A stretch of 64,000 bases of DNA from Cryptomeria japonica (taxonomy: Eukaryota > Streptophyta > Pinopsida > Cupressales > Cupressaceae), in NCBI RefSeq assembly GCF_030272615.1, contig NC_081415.1, positions 418,958,757 to 419,022,756 of the forward strand, given 5' to 3'. Numbering within the stretch: the stretch's first letter is position 1; the number at the start of each line of letters is the position of its first letter. Below the pieces are notes generated by a model. The model was not told where the DNA came from. It saw only the letters and a program-made list of their open reading frames with translations, and ran no database searches. Below, piece by piece: positions 13,011 through 23,274 of the stretch. Made by a program: the position numbers and the translations under genes.

Positions 13011-14940
13011 ATGACTAGGCAAATTTTATTTGTCGTTGCTTGAAAAACTCAATGTAATTTTTATTTTCTTTCTTTGACAATGATGTTGTTGGATGCAAAA
13101 TATTTGGATTATCTAAGGTACCAATGTTAAATGCTTCTATTGGATCAATCAATATAGAAGATGTTTCCTTATAATATTCTATAAGAGTATCGAATCTCCC
13201 AACCTCTAGCACTTCTAAGAGGTTTTCACCATCAAATACATCCTTTCTTTTTACTTTTCCTTGATCTAATGTTTCCATTACATGGTTTTCAGCATTAGAC
13301 CCGACATTTGTTTTTTTTATTTTCACTTTTGTGACTAAGAGATTTGGCACCCCTCAACTAGAAGATGCATTAGTTAAATCACTAGTGGAAGTTATTTTAG
13401 GTTCTACTACATTTAGATATAGGGCAATAGCATAATCGTTGGGAAATGTATCTATCTCAATGGGTCCATTGTTTTCCCAGTCAATTAGTTTGAGGTGCAT
13501 CAAAGTTAAAGTATCATCAGATTATTATGTGTCAAAGGCATTAAAGGTCATAATGGAGATATCAAAGTCTTCAATGATTATTTATAGGTCTAGGATGTTA
13601 CCCTCCTCAGAATGACCTCTCGTGAGTAGTTCTTGATCATCCTCAATGGAGTCAAAATCAATAGATTATGATTCTAATTCAAGTGGTATGTACTCTAACA
13701 TTTTTCCTTCATACAAGTGAACTACATCGATCTCAAAATCTTTTGCATAACATGAATCCTCAGAGGATTAATCAGAATGATATGAATCCCATTCCCACTC
13801 ATTGGAATATGTTTCACTAGAAGCTTGTAATTTGAAAATTTGCTCATAAAGGTAATGAGTATCTTCTTCTCTCTTTGTAGCAAGTTCTTTTAGTCTTCTT
13901 TCCTCTGCCTCTTCTTGCTTCTTGTGAGTTGCCTCTTCTTCCTATTGTTTACAAATTGCTTCTTCATGTTGTTTTTGTGTAACTTTCTCTTCTCTCTTAA
14001 TGGCAAGTTCTTCTTGTTTTCGTTCTTATTCCTCTTCTTGTTGTCTATGAGTTGCTTCTTCTTGTTGGTGATCTAGATTGCTCTATCCAAACCCCAGTCC
14101 TGATTTATCTTTAGCATGTTGAGAAGGAGGTTGTATGGGTTCTAAGATACCTTCTTTTCTTTTCCTACAAGACCACTATTGCCATATCCCATTTTATGCA
14201 TGATATCATATCCTTTTCCATATTGCTCTATTGGGATGCTGACATTGTTAACCTCTTGTTAAACTTCTTCTTCATCTTTGTATAACCATTGTAACACATT
14301 TGTATCCTTGGTTTCCTCAGCTAGAGTCCCTGCTTTGACAAATGATCCATCAAGTATTTTAAGTGGTTTTGATGTTGTTTGTTGTCTTGACGTCAATGGC
14401 TTTCCATATGATTTTGGAGAGAGTGGTAAATTTGGTAATGAAAATTCTCCTACCCCTTTGTCTTTCAGCTGCACCTTTTTTCTCAAAACTTTCCAAGATT
14501 GAGGAAAATGTCTTCCCTTTTGGTGGGTCACTAGAAGAAGATGCTTCACTATTGTGTGGAACAATAACCTCTTGTACTAGTTTCAAATTACTGCAATATT
14601 GAAACATATTTGAGTCTTCTGAAATTGTGATCTCTTTCCCATTATAGGGAAACATCAGGCACTAGTGGTAAGTTGAAGGAATAGCTTGCTTATCGTGGAT
14701 CCATGGTCTTCCCAAAAGTATATTGTAAAATAAATTTAGGCCCAAAATTTGACACACTGTATCTTTTTGCACATGTCCTACTCTGATTAGCAATACTATG
14801 ATCCCTTTGGAGGAACACTCTTCTTCATCGTAAGCTTTTCTTGTGATCTTTTTGCGAGGGTCAACTGCATCTTTGAAATAGCCTAAGCCATGAACAATAC
14901 TTAATGAGAAAATATTTAGGCCAGCTCCTCTTGTATACGG
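13011..14940 (-). pseudogene. Element A protease and gag-pol linker (truncated by element B)
   Basis: The region 14662-14930 matches the aspartic-protease region of the young element: GAGLNI, then the VDPRKKIT block, then LLGRPWIHDKQAIPSTYH. The protease is cut off at 14940, where B's 3' LTR begins, so the rest of gag lies beyond the window. The linker (13015-14655) keeps the VMETLDQGKVKRK and ENLLEVLE blocks also present in the young copy, a G-patch-like MGYGNSG remnant near 14180, and an unusual Lys/Glu/Gln-rich stretch of imperfect repeats at about 13850-14080 (EEATHKKQ-like units). Confidence 0.8.
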
Positions 14941-15660
14941 TGAAAAATAATGATGATAAGCTATTGTAAAACCACAACAAACCCTAGTTCTACAACCAAA
15001 CATTAACCCTACACCAATGAAGATACCTAAGAACGTGAAAATCCACAAATGAAACAATATTACCATTCACATGCCAAGTAGGGTTTCAATATCCATTAAT
15101 CTTGTTTGATATATTTTCTGTCAGATTTTGTATGTGCACAAGAGCTCAACAAAAATGGATTATGGTTGTGAAGTTGCTTGATCGCAAGAAGGCTTGTTAG
15201 TCACATTAGGTGTTAGAAAGAGAGAAAGAATCCTCTTATATAGAATATTCTTTAAAAAATGAAGGGATAAGATTAAGAGGTGAAAGAAATAAATCATTGG
15301 CTAGGATTAAAGGGTAGGTAGAAGAAATAATAAAATAATGAAAGGGGTAGGTAAAGGAGAATTAAGAGATAAATGACATGTGTCGTAGACGAAAAAGCTT
15401 ATGAATTAATCAAATAAATAAAGATTTATTTAATTAATAGAGGAAGTGGGACCAATTAAATAAATAAAATATTTATTTAATTTAGGGAAAGATCATTTAA
15501 ATAAATAAAAATATTTATTTAAATGAGAAAAGAGCTAGAAGAGGATTAGTGAATTAATTAAATAAATAAGAATTTATTTAATTAATAGAAGACTTAAGAT
15601 AAAATAATTAAATAAATAAAATATTTATTTAATTAAAGACGACAATTTTAGGTGTCTACA
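14941..15660 (-). repeat. Element B, 3' LTR (Tat-lineage)
   Basis: The LTR begins with TG at 14941, exactly where homology to A's protease stops, and ends with GTGTCTACA at 15660, followed by a polypurine tract complement (TTTTGCCCCT). The presumed left target duplication is TACGG (14936-14940), but B's other end is outside the window, so it cannot be confirmed. A minus-strand TATA-like site (complement of TTATATAG at about 15237) is present. The right third consists of alternating AATAAATAAA and ATTTATTTAATT blocks, as in the other Tat LTRs. Confidence 0.8.
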
Positions 15661-15706
15661 TTTTGCCCCTCTTTGAGACAATGCAGCTTGTCATGTTGGC
15701 TCAAAG
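15661..15706 (-). other. Element B polypurine tract and adjacent 36-nt hairpin
   Basis: The polypurine tract complement TTTTGCCCCT (15661-15670) is followed by a 36-nt inverted repeat at 15671-15706 with arms CTTTGAG and CTCAAAG. Compared with element A, stem position 7/30 has changed from A-T to G-C on both sides, which keeps the pairing. Inner pairs 9-11 with 26-28 (CAA/TTG) are kept. Confidence 0.7.
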
Positions 15707-15760
15707 AAGATGAGATAAACTGATACAAAATTACCCCAAGATGGGAATGATATGCCACCT

Positions 15761-15797
15761 CGAGAGATTGGATGGAAAAAGTGTAGACAATCTCTTG
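15761..15797 (-). other. Element B second inverted repeat
   Basis: The arms CGAGAGATTG (15761-15770) and CAATCTCTTG (15788-15797) pair at nine Watson-Crick positions and one G-T position around a 17-nt loop. The motif TATGCCACCT before it corresponds to TATGCCCCCT in the other copies. Confidence 0.6.
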
Positions 15798-16295
15798 ATA
15801 CAAAAAAAAGGCTAGAAAGACTAACAAGATAGGCTGACAAGGTCATGTGAGAAAAAGACTAACAAGATATAAGAAGATTGACATAGAGACTAGGGCTAAG
15901 CAGCCTATATGTATAGGCCACAAGGAAAACAATATCATTTGCATCCATAGCATCTAGGAGATCAGAGCACCTAGAGTTTAGAGAGCAGTCAACAAAGTAG
16001 GAGAGATGGCAAAGAGGATTCATATATTTAAAGATGGTTGTAGAGACTAGATGACATGAGTGAGCTGGTATGTACCTCAACCTTGCATTGTACATTTCTG
16101 CATTTATTGCTTCATTTAGTGCATTTTTTAGTAGTTTAGCAAAAACTCAGAATCAGTTTTAGGGTCAAAACACATCTACATTAGATTTGTCCACATCTAT
16201 GACGAACAATCTCATCTAGGTCTTCTTAGAGTGTGCCTATGAATGTAATCGTGTATGCATCAAGGTACGGGTGCATCTATGATGAACAGGCGCGT
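15798..16295. other. Element B spacer before the copia insertion
   Basis: Non-coding spacer of element B. Words such as GCATCTATGATGAACA recur several times (16190-16290) and again after the copia element (19010-19480), which shows that the two flanks were once continuous. The open frame 15859-16095 (-) has no recognisable content. Confidence 0.5.
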
Positions 16296-16300
16296 CTATG

Positions 16301-16767
16301 TGTTGGTGTAAATAATTATTCATCATGGATATTATTACACCTTACTTAAGTTTACTTAGGTACATGCATTTCATAGTAGTTTGGGTATGAAACACTTGGG
16401 TGTTTGTGCCATATTGGGATAGTGTGTGTAGGATAATTTCCACCTTTTATGGTGTTGATCTTGTTGTTACACTCCACATTCAGTGGGTGATCCACCTCAT
16501 GTAGACTATTATATTATTTCTCCTACCTACCCACACCTATTTCCTACCTACCCTTGTTTCTTATTGAACGACATGTCATGTTTGTGTGTTCACATATCCA
16601 TATAGCCTTGCCTATATAAGCAGGCTCATATTCATTGTATGTAACATCGATTGATGATCCAGTTGATCAGTATTTTCATCTTGATAGAATACAGTTTATT
16701 TCTATCATATATTTTGTCTCTCTTATTTGTGCTTTCCATTTCCTCTTGATCTTGGCAAAATATCACA
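16301..16767 (+). repeat. copia 5' LTR
   Basis: A 467-bp LTR starting TGTTGGTGTA and ending ATATCACA. A TATA box (CTATATAAG) is at 16612-16620. It is complete, unlike the 3' copy. Confidence 0.9.
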
Positions 16768-16780
16768 TGGTATCAGAGCC
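16768..16780 (+). other. copia primer-binding site (initiator tRNA-Met)
   Basis: TGGTATCAGAGCC follows the LTR without a spacer. This is the standard sequence complementary to the 3' end of plant initiator tRNA-Met used by most plant copia elements. Confidence 0.95.
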
Positions 16781-17596
16781 ATTAGAGTATCATTGGTTTG
16801 CCAATTGAGAGAAATTTGATGTTATTTGGGGTTTGCATTTTGGATCTTTCTATTGCAGGTTATTATTGAAGCTTGATGGGTCAAATCTGAGGTTACCATT
16901 GGATTGAGGAGGACCAAGAAAGTCATTTTTGCCTTTTGTTTCATCCAAATCGAACTTTCGAGGCCAAATCTAGAGGCATTTGAAGTTTGACGCTGCGGCA
17001 GAAATTTTCCAAAAATTATAATTTTGCAGGCATTTTTCAAATAGCAATATTTCACTCATCCGGACTCGTTTTTTCGAGCATTTTTTTTTGTTTTGGGGTA
17101 GAATTTTGTGATCTGTACAGTGGTGCATAATTTTTCTAATTTTTGGATACAAGTTTTTTGGAAATCATGAAATCCCAATTTTTACAACTTTGGAGGCTTT
17201 GTTTGGGTTCATATGGACTCCTTTTCAAGTGCTCTTTTTTTTGAAAGTGCATATTTTTTCATCTACTTTCATAATCTACCATCTGTTTGCAGTAATTTTA
17301 AGTAGAAATTGTACTTTATGTATTTGGCCATTTTTGGCATATTTGGTACTTGCATTTTGCTTGGATCTTAGTTTAGATCACTAGCAATATTTGTTGAAAT
17401 CTCTTAGATCTCATTTTGAGAAGTTGTAAATTGAAATCAGAAGTCCACTTTGCCTTGTTTTACAAGTGGCCCATTTTATACGCACTAAGTATAAAGTGCC
17501 AAAATCACCATTTTGGGGGATTTTTTGATTGAGTATTTTGGGGGGGTGTCTTGTGTGATTGTGCCTCTCTATATTGTGTTTTTTCATTTTGGTGCT

Positions 17597-18577
17597 ATGG
17601 GTTCTCCTAAATTTCCACTTTTAAGTCCTCATAATTATGCATCATGGAAGATTAAGGCATGGAGTAAACTAATGGAAAAAGGACTCATTCATTATGTAAA
17701 TGAAACTATAACAGCACCACCTGATCCTAAGGCTGGTCCTAATGCTCAAATTGAATGGCTTACTAAGAATGCTATGGCACTTGGAACTCTTAGAAAGTAT
17801 GTATCCGATGACCTCATTTTTCACATTGATAAGTGTACAACAATTAAAGAGGCTTGGGATATTTTTAAGAAATTGTATGGTCAAGTTGATGAGATTAAGG
17901 GATACAAGCTTGATAGTGAACTCACAACTTTGGATCCCAAGGATTTTGATACAATCCAAGATTATGTCACAAGCAATTGAGCTAAGAGCGAAGCTAAAGG
18001 ATTGTGGAATTGACAAAAAGGATGCTGAATTGGTTTATAACTTGTTGGACAAGATTCCTTCAGAGTATGCAGCCTTTGTATCTACCTTTCACACCCATAG
18101 GTTAGCTCAAGGTTCCGCATACACTTCTCCCTCATTTGATTCATTCACGGAGATGTTGATACTTGAGCATTCTAAGTTGACCACGATGGGGATTCTCAAA
18201 TCTTCAAAGTCACAAGCTTTGGTAGCTAACAAAGGGAATCAAAGTAATCAAGGAAAAGGCAAGAATCAAAAACAACCTAAGTCTAAACCACAACAAGATG
18301 GAGCACAATCTTCCTCTCCACAACAAGGTGATTCACCATTCTAACCTAAGAGGAAATCATATAAGGACAATTTTTTTTGTGGATATTGCAAGAAGTCAGG
18401 ACATGATAAACATCATTGTTATAAGAAGGATATTGATGAGTTGAAGAATCTTCTTGAGAAGAATAGAACCAACCTACCTTCTAGAATGTCTACATCAATT
18501 TCTTCTTCTAAGGATAAAGGAAAGGATCACTCTTTTGGGATAGATAAAAGAAAGGGACAAGCTCTTTGTGCTACTTA
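17597..18577 (+). pseudogene. gag: copia gag (UBN2-type) with zinc knuckle, one frameshift and one stop
   Basis: The likely start is ATGGGTTCTCC at 17597, inside a longer open frame from 17513. The N-terminal part has the typical copia gag pattern: FPLLSPHNYASWK, then WLTKNAMALGTLRKYV and the EAWDIFKKLYG block. The frame shifts at about 17970, between the DTIQDYV block and the LRAKLKDCGI block, and resumes through LVYNLLDKIPSEY to a stop at 18342. Directly after that stop, in the same frame, is a zinc knuckle of the C-x2-C-x4-H-x4-C type (CGYCKKSGHDKHHC, about 18381-18420). Gag would form the particle and bind RNA. This copy is broken and its downstream pol is deleted. About 320 residues remain of the usual gag length. 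Confidence 0.85.
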
Positions 18578-18985
18578 GGTACATGCATTTCATAGTAGTT
18601 TGGGTATGAGACACTTGGGTGTTTGTGCCACATTGAGATAGTGTGTGTAGGATAATTTCCACCTTTTATGGTGTTGATTTTTTGTTACACTCCACATTCA
18701 GTGGGTGATCCACCTCATGTGGACTATTATATTATTTCTCCTACCTACCCACACCTATTTCCTAACTACCCTTGTTTCTTATTGAGCCACATGTCATGTT
18801 TGTCTACTCACCTATCCATATAGCCTTGCCTATATAAGTAGGCTCATATTCATTGTATGTAACATCGATTGATGATCCAGTTGATCAGTATTTTCATCTT
18901 GATAGAATACAGTTTATTTCTATCATATTTTTTGTCTCTCTTATTTGTGCTTTCCATTGCCTCTTGATCTTGGCAAAATCTCACA
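18572..18985 (+). repeat. copia 3' LTR, 5'-truncated
   Basis: It matches 16353-16767 of the 5' LTR with scattered substitutions and a short length change (GATCTTGTTG versus GATTTTTTG). The first 52 bp of the LTR are missing. It ends CTCACA at 18985, followed by the target duplication. The TATA box is at about 18830-18838. Confidence 0.9.
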
Positions 18986-18990
18986 CTATG

Positions 18991-19558
18991 TCTGAAAGGC
19001 ACGTTTAAGTAGGATAGAGTCGTGTCTGTGCTGATAAAGAACGTCTATGATTTCAAAATGTGTTTGGGTTGGATAAAATCACATTTGCATAGCAGAAGTA
19101 TATCTATGCTTAGGAAAAAGAGGAAAATTGATAGTTATATGACCGACATACACTGTCAGTTAGATAAATGGCTGAGAGGACTCACTCAAACAGGTACCCT
19201 AGGGAAGACAAACTAAAAGCTAGACTAAAATTGATATTTCTGTGATAAACATACATTTCCAATTGGATAAGCTATTGATAGGATTTACTCAACAGGTGCC
19301 CTAAACACGAAGGTTTGCTAAGTTTAATATAGGATAAGCCATCGAATTGATAAAATCCGATGAGTTCTTTAGCAAAATAGGATCAAGTGCAATGTGATAA
19401 CATATACACTGATAGGATGCAATGCCATGTGATAAATATAAGCACTAGGATAGGAGTAGCACTATGTGATGAACATTAGTACCACTAGGATTGACACATT
19501 TTATTTGATTGGATGCAGGTGTATGTGCCCTAGCTAGAGTCACGAGAGCAATTCCCAG
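18991..19558. other. Element B spacer after the copia insertion
   Basis: This continues the element B spacer interrupted at 16295. Words like ACGTCTATGA, ATGTGATAAACAT and GATAGGATG recur irregularly at roughly 60-100-bp steps, a degenerate repeat with no coding content. The open frame 19022-19216 (+) is not supported as a gene. Confidence 0.45.
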
Positions 19559-21449
19559 TGACTCAGTGGTTATGACCATAGTTGACATTTGAGGAGCATG
19601 TCGATATTGATGCAATGGGCTTGATAAATGTGTTGTATATGCCAGAGATCAGGATGAACACATGACTACTGACTGCTCTTGTAGAGAGATAGCACTCAAA
19701 GACATTAACATTTCATTTGCCAAGTGGCGAGATGTCAATAACATTAGAGTACATATACAGGATACTACGGGTGTTGATCCATGGGGATCTCGTAGTATAT
19801 ACCTAGGAGGGAGACAAGGATGCACTCAAATGAGTTTTTGCAAACCCAGATCTAGAGTTGAGACCAAGACATTTGAGTTGGGAGGTTATGCACTCCAATG
19901 GACAAAGACTAGTAGCAGTGGTGGGAGGAGTGATTAGCAGGTTCTTATGTCCCGATAGAGAAACATGGGGGTTAGCTATTAGATGGGGGAGGAGACTGGA
20001 GATCCTTCTCACTGAGAGGAGGAGATTTGCATGGGTGCCCTACATTCTAGATCATCTGTACCATGAGTTGAAATAGTTTGTATACCTTGGTGGTTTTAGG
20101 TTAGGGTGTGGAGTGACACTTCTGTAGGTGTGGGCTTATGAGCACATTGTTGTGACAAGGCCTATTCATTTCAGATTTAGAGGACATGGGAAGGCATATG
20201 TCGACCTATATAGCATGATCACTTCCTAGTGATGGATTAGGAAGGTAGAGTACTGACAGCTTGTGATAGATGATATTGATAGTGTGACATGGAGGCCTTA
20301 TCTTGACTACGAGGCCTAGGAGGAGGATGATAAGGAGTTATTATATTGCTTCCACAATAGATATCTGATAGGATGAACTCCATATATTTTGGTCAGACAT
20401 TTGATTGATAGAGTTTGCAGGTATTTTGGAAGATAACAACGGATGCCACAGGGCTCAGGAGAGTTTGCACGTACTGTGAGAGAGTAGGTCCATTGGGGGC
20501 CTATTTTGTCATATGATGCAGTTGTGGCATAGTTTTAGGAGATGCTTGCGATGTCATGGGACATGCTAGCAGATATTATTAATGTTGGGATGGATGATGA
20601 GTACACAACCTATTTTTCAGCCCATCCATTCCCCAGGATCACAAATCCAGGTGAGCCCATACCACCTGCAAAGGAGGATGACGATGATGAGGATCGAGGT
20701 GGAGGTCGACAAAGGAGATGGAGGAGAGGGGGAGTTTAGAGGATGGTCTAGGGAAAAGGGGGATAGAGAAATGTAGGCAGAGAAGAGGGTGCTAAGGGAG
20801 GTTGAGAGGCAAGGCAGGGAGGCAGACCACCGAGGCCACCTAGGGGCAGAGGGGGATAGGTCTTATATATTTCAAGAAAGTTATAGGTATAGGGTGGATG
20901 GGTACAAGATGTTCCATAGTTGAGAGAGCAGGCAGAGGGATCCTAGGGATGAGATGAGGAGGAGGATGAGTTTCTCATGTTGCGAGAGCTCACACAGGGC
21001 TAGGTCGATGAGATTGATGATCTCGAGAGAGATTTGACTTAATTGAGGCAATAGATGGGGGACATGCAGCAAGAGAGGGATGAGGCTATATAGAGATACA
21101 CAACTACCAAGGAGACACTACTGAGGGTGGCTAGGGCTACAACAACAAGAGACACCACATCAGGTTTTGTCTTCTACCTCCAGGTAGGAGATGAGATAGC
21201 ATACTGGAGGAACTTGTATTATGTTGCAGTACCTCCACACTTGAGAGAAGGGAGATATAGGAGAGCTTCACGATTGACCACTATAGGTAGGGACATATGA
21301 GCAACATCTAGTGGAGGGGTCATGGGTCCACCCACACCACCAACAACAGGGAACAAAGATAGGCAAGATTATCCTAGGGCAAGGACTTTGAGCACACAGA
21401 TTCCTTCAAGGCCTATCAGCTCCGAGGGAGGGTCATCATCATAGCTCTC
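19559..21449 (+). pseudogene. Antisense PMD-domain ORF of element B (decayed)
   Basis: A second copy of the PMD ORF, again antisense to the host element's pol and in the same position. From about 19664 one frame reads LLTALVER, an in-frame stop, then HSKTLTFHLPSGEMSITLEY and the YRILRVLIHGDLVVY block, aligning residue for residue with the copy in element A and with the general PMD pattern. PMD-like pieces continue with several stops (WGLAIRWGRR and WVPYILDHLYHELK at 19858-20076) to the HWGP and YFSAHPFPRI blocks near 20490-20640. An Asp/Glu then Arg/Gly-rich tail (20650-20740), a coiled-coil-like stretch (about 20960-21130) and a C-terminal VPPHLREGRYRR block (21170-21449) follow. Two copies with the same layout show that it was a stable part of this element family. 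Confidence 0.75.
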
Positions 21450-22129
21450 TTGGATCCCATTTTGTATTAGTGTTTGTATGATGATATAAACACCTTTGGG
21501 TGATTTTGTAGGCATATGATATTTTGACATCATTGTATCATGACACAGATATATTTTTGATATATATGAGATGATCAATCCTTGTGGCAGTTATATACAT
21601 GTGTTCTTATGTGATGCTTCTATATGTTTTATGATTATGTGATGTGATGATTCTATATATGATGATGAAATCTATGTATGATTCTATGATTCCTATGATG
21701 ATTGTGATGATAAAAAATATGTACATAATGATATGCATTATTTTTTTTCTTTTATGTGTTTATGATGCATAATGTATGTATAAAAATGATATTATATGAT
21801 TATTTTCATGATGCGATGGATTATATACATGATGAGGTGTACTATATTCATGATGAGATGCATTATTAAAATGTAAATGCTTATATGAGATGCTAATAAG
21901 TGGTGTGTGCAAGATGTGATGCTATTGTGATATGCATATGATGAGATTTATTAAATATATGATAATGCAGATAAACACTATATGAGATGCAAATATTTTT
22001 GGTGCTTCACTATACTCAGTCATGTGATAGTGAGCTACATGGACTCATGAAAGGACAATGAAAGACAAATGAAAGAAAGGGGGATGGAAGATAAAAGATA
22101 TGGAGGTGAAAAGAGCATCTTGTGCTATT
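21450..22129. repeat. ATGATG-rich tract after the PMD ORF (B)
   Basis: Low-complexity ATGAT/TATGATG sequence, matching the tract behind the PMD ORF in element A in position and composition. No gene is seen. Confidence 0.55.
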
Positions 22130-23274
22130 ATCATCATTGAGATTTATTATGGCAAATAGGTTATGACCATCCAGGTATAGGTTTGAACTAGAAAGTCATT
22201 ATACCCATTTGCATGGAGATTAGATAGTCACAAACAAGGAATGCCCCAATTCACACTAGACCCATAGTGTCCTCATATCCTTGGATGAGCCATAGTATTA
22301 CTAAGAGACAATTCACAGCCAAGAAAAATAGGTGAACATACCTCATCCTCGCCTTTCTAGTCCAAGACATCCTGGAGATAGAATCTCTAGTCAAAGACAT
22401 CCCAGAAAAGCTAAAAGACGTGTCACCTAAAGATAAAATAAAAAATAAAACCAAGACTTGACACCAACATTCAATCAAATCCTCCAGTTATTTATGTTTC
22501 TTGCCACATATTTTAACATGTTTGATTTGGTCACAATGTTGTTTTCCTGATAAAGGACAGAAAATGCTAAAAAAAAACTTGTTGTTGCCAAAGTCTGCTG
22601 AAAGGTTTGATTTGTGGAAAGCCCACTACTAATTGTGTCTCACCTGAAACTAAGTGAATCCATGAAACCGATACTTTTATTATGTATAAGAATGAAAGGT
22701 TATTGTGGATCGACGATGCAAATGATCTTTTATTATGGATTGTGTGTGAAAAGGAGGAATGAAAAGACGATGCTCCTCAAAAAATGTGATGCTCAAGGTA
22801 CCACTTCTATCACTAAATTTAGGATTTTGTCCTAGTTACAAATTGGACCTAATTTATTATGAAAGGAAAAAGTGAAAAGGGGATTATTATCAATGGCTAA
22901 CCAATCTTAGATAGATCAATAATAAGTCATGATGGGAATAGATAAATTTATTATGAGATGATAGGTTGTGAGCGTGTGCAAAGTGAAAGGATGAGGTTGA
23001 ATCCTGAAGGAGGGAGGAGTAAAGTCTCTACGCATGGCGTTGGTAACCCAGTTTTCACCATGGTACTTTTCCAGGGCTCAACTGAAGTGGTTTTCACCGT
23101 TGGACGAATTTATTTCTCTTTATTTTTTCTATTTTTCAATTTTTTGTGTCACAAGGCACCTGTTTGCCAGATATTCACCAAGTAATGATTTTTTATTTTG
23201 ATGATCTTTTTTTTTGCATTTTTTATATATTTTTTATTTTTTATTTATTTTTGATATTGGGATACTTTAAAAAA
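22130..23274. other. Spacer between PMD ORF tract and integrase end (B)
   Basis: The non-coding part 22130-22440 aligns well with 33360-33690 in element C: shared GACCCATA, GAGATAGAATCTCTAGTC-like and GACATCC-x-GAAAAGCTAAAAGAC blocks. The CCCAGTTTTCACCATGG words near 23047 match sites in C and in the young element (about 38700). The stretch 23190-23250 is T-rich. The block is shared family spacer, and frames such as 22251-22478 (-) are not genes. Confidence 0.5.

Larger units (their letters stand above)
16296..18990 (+). mobile_element. Ty1/copia LTR element, gag only, with TSD CTATG
   Basis: Boundaries are direct. CTATG at 16296-16300 and 18986-18990 is the 5-bp target duplication, and LTRs lie at 16301-16767 and 18572-18985. 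The primer-binding site follows the 5' LTR and a gag with zinc knuckle is present, but protease, integrase, RT and RNase H are absent: gag runs directly into the 3' LTR. The 3' LTR also lacks its first 52 bp, so one deletion removed pol and the start of the LTR together. The junction lies in GTGCTACTTAGG (18569-18580). The element cannot be autonomous. It is inserted in element B's spacer. Confidence 0.9.
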
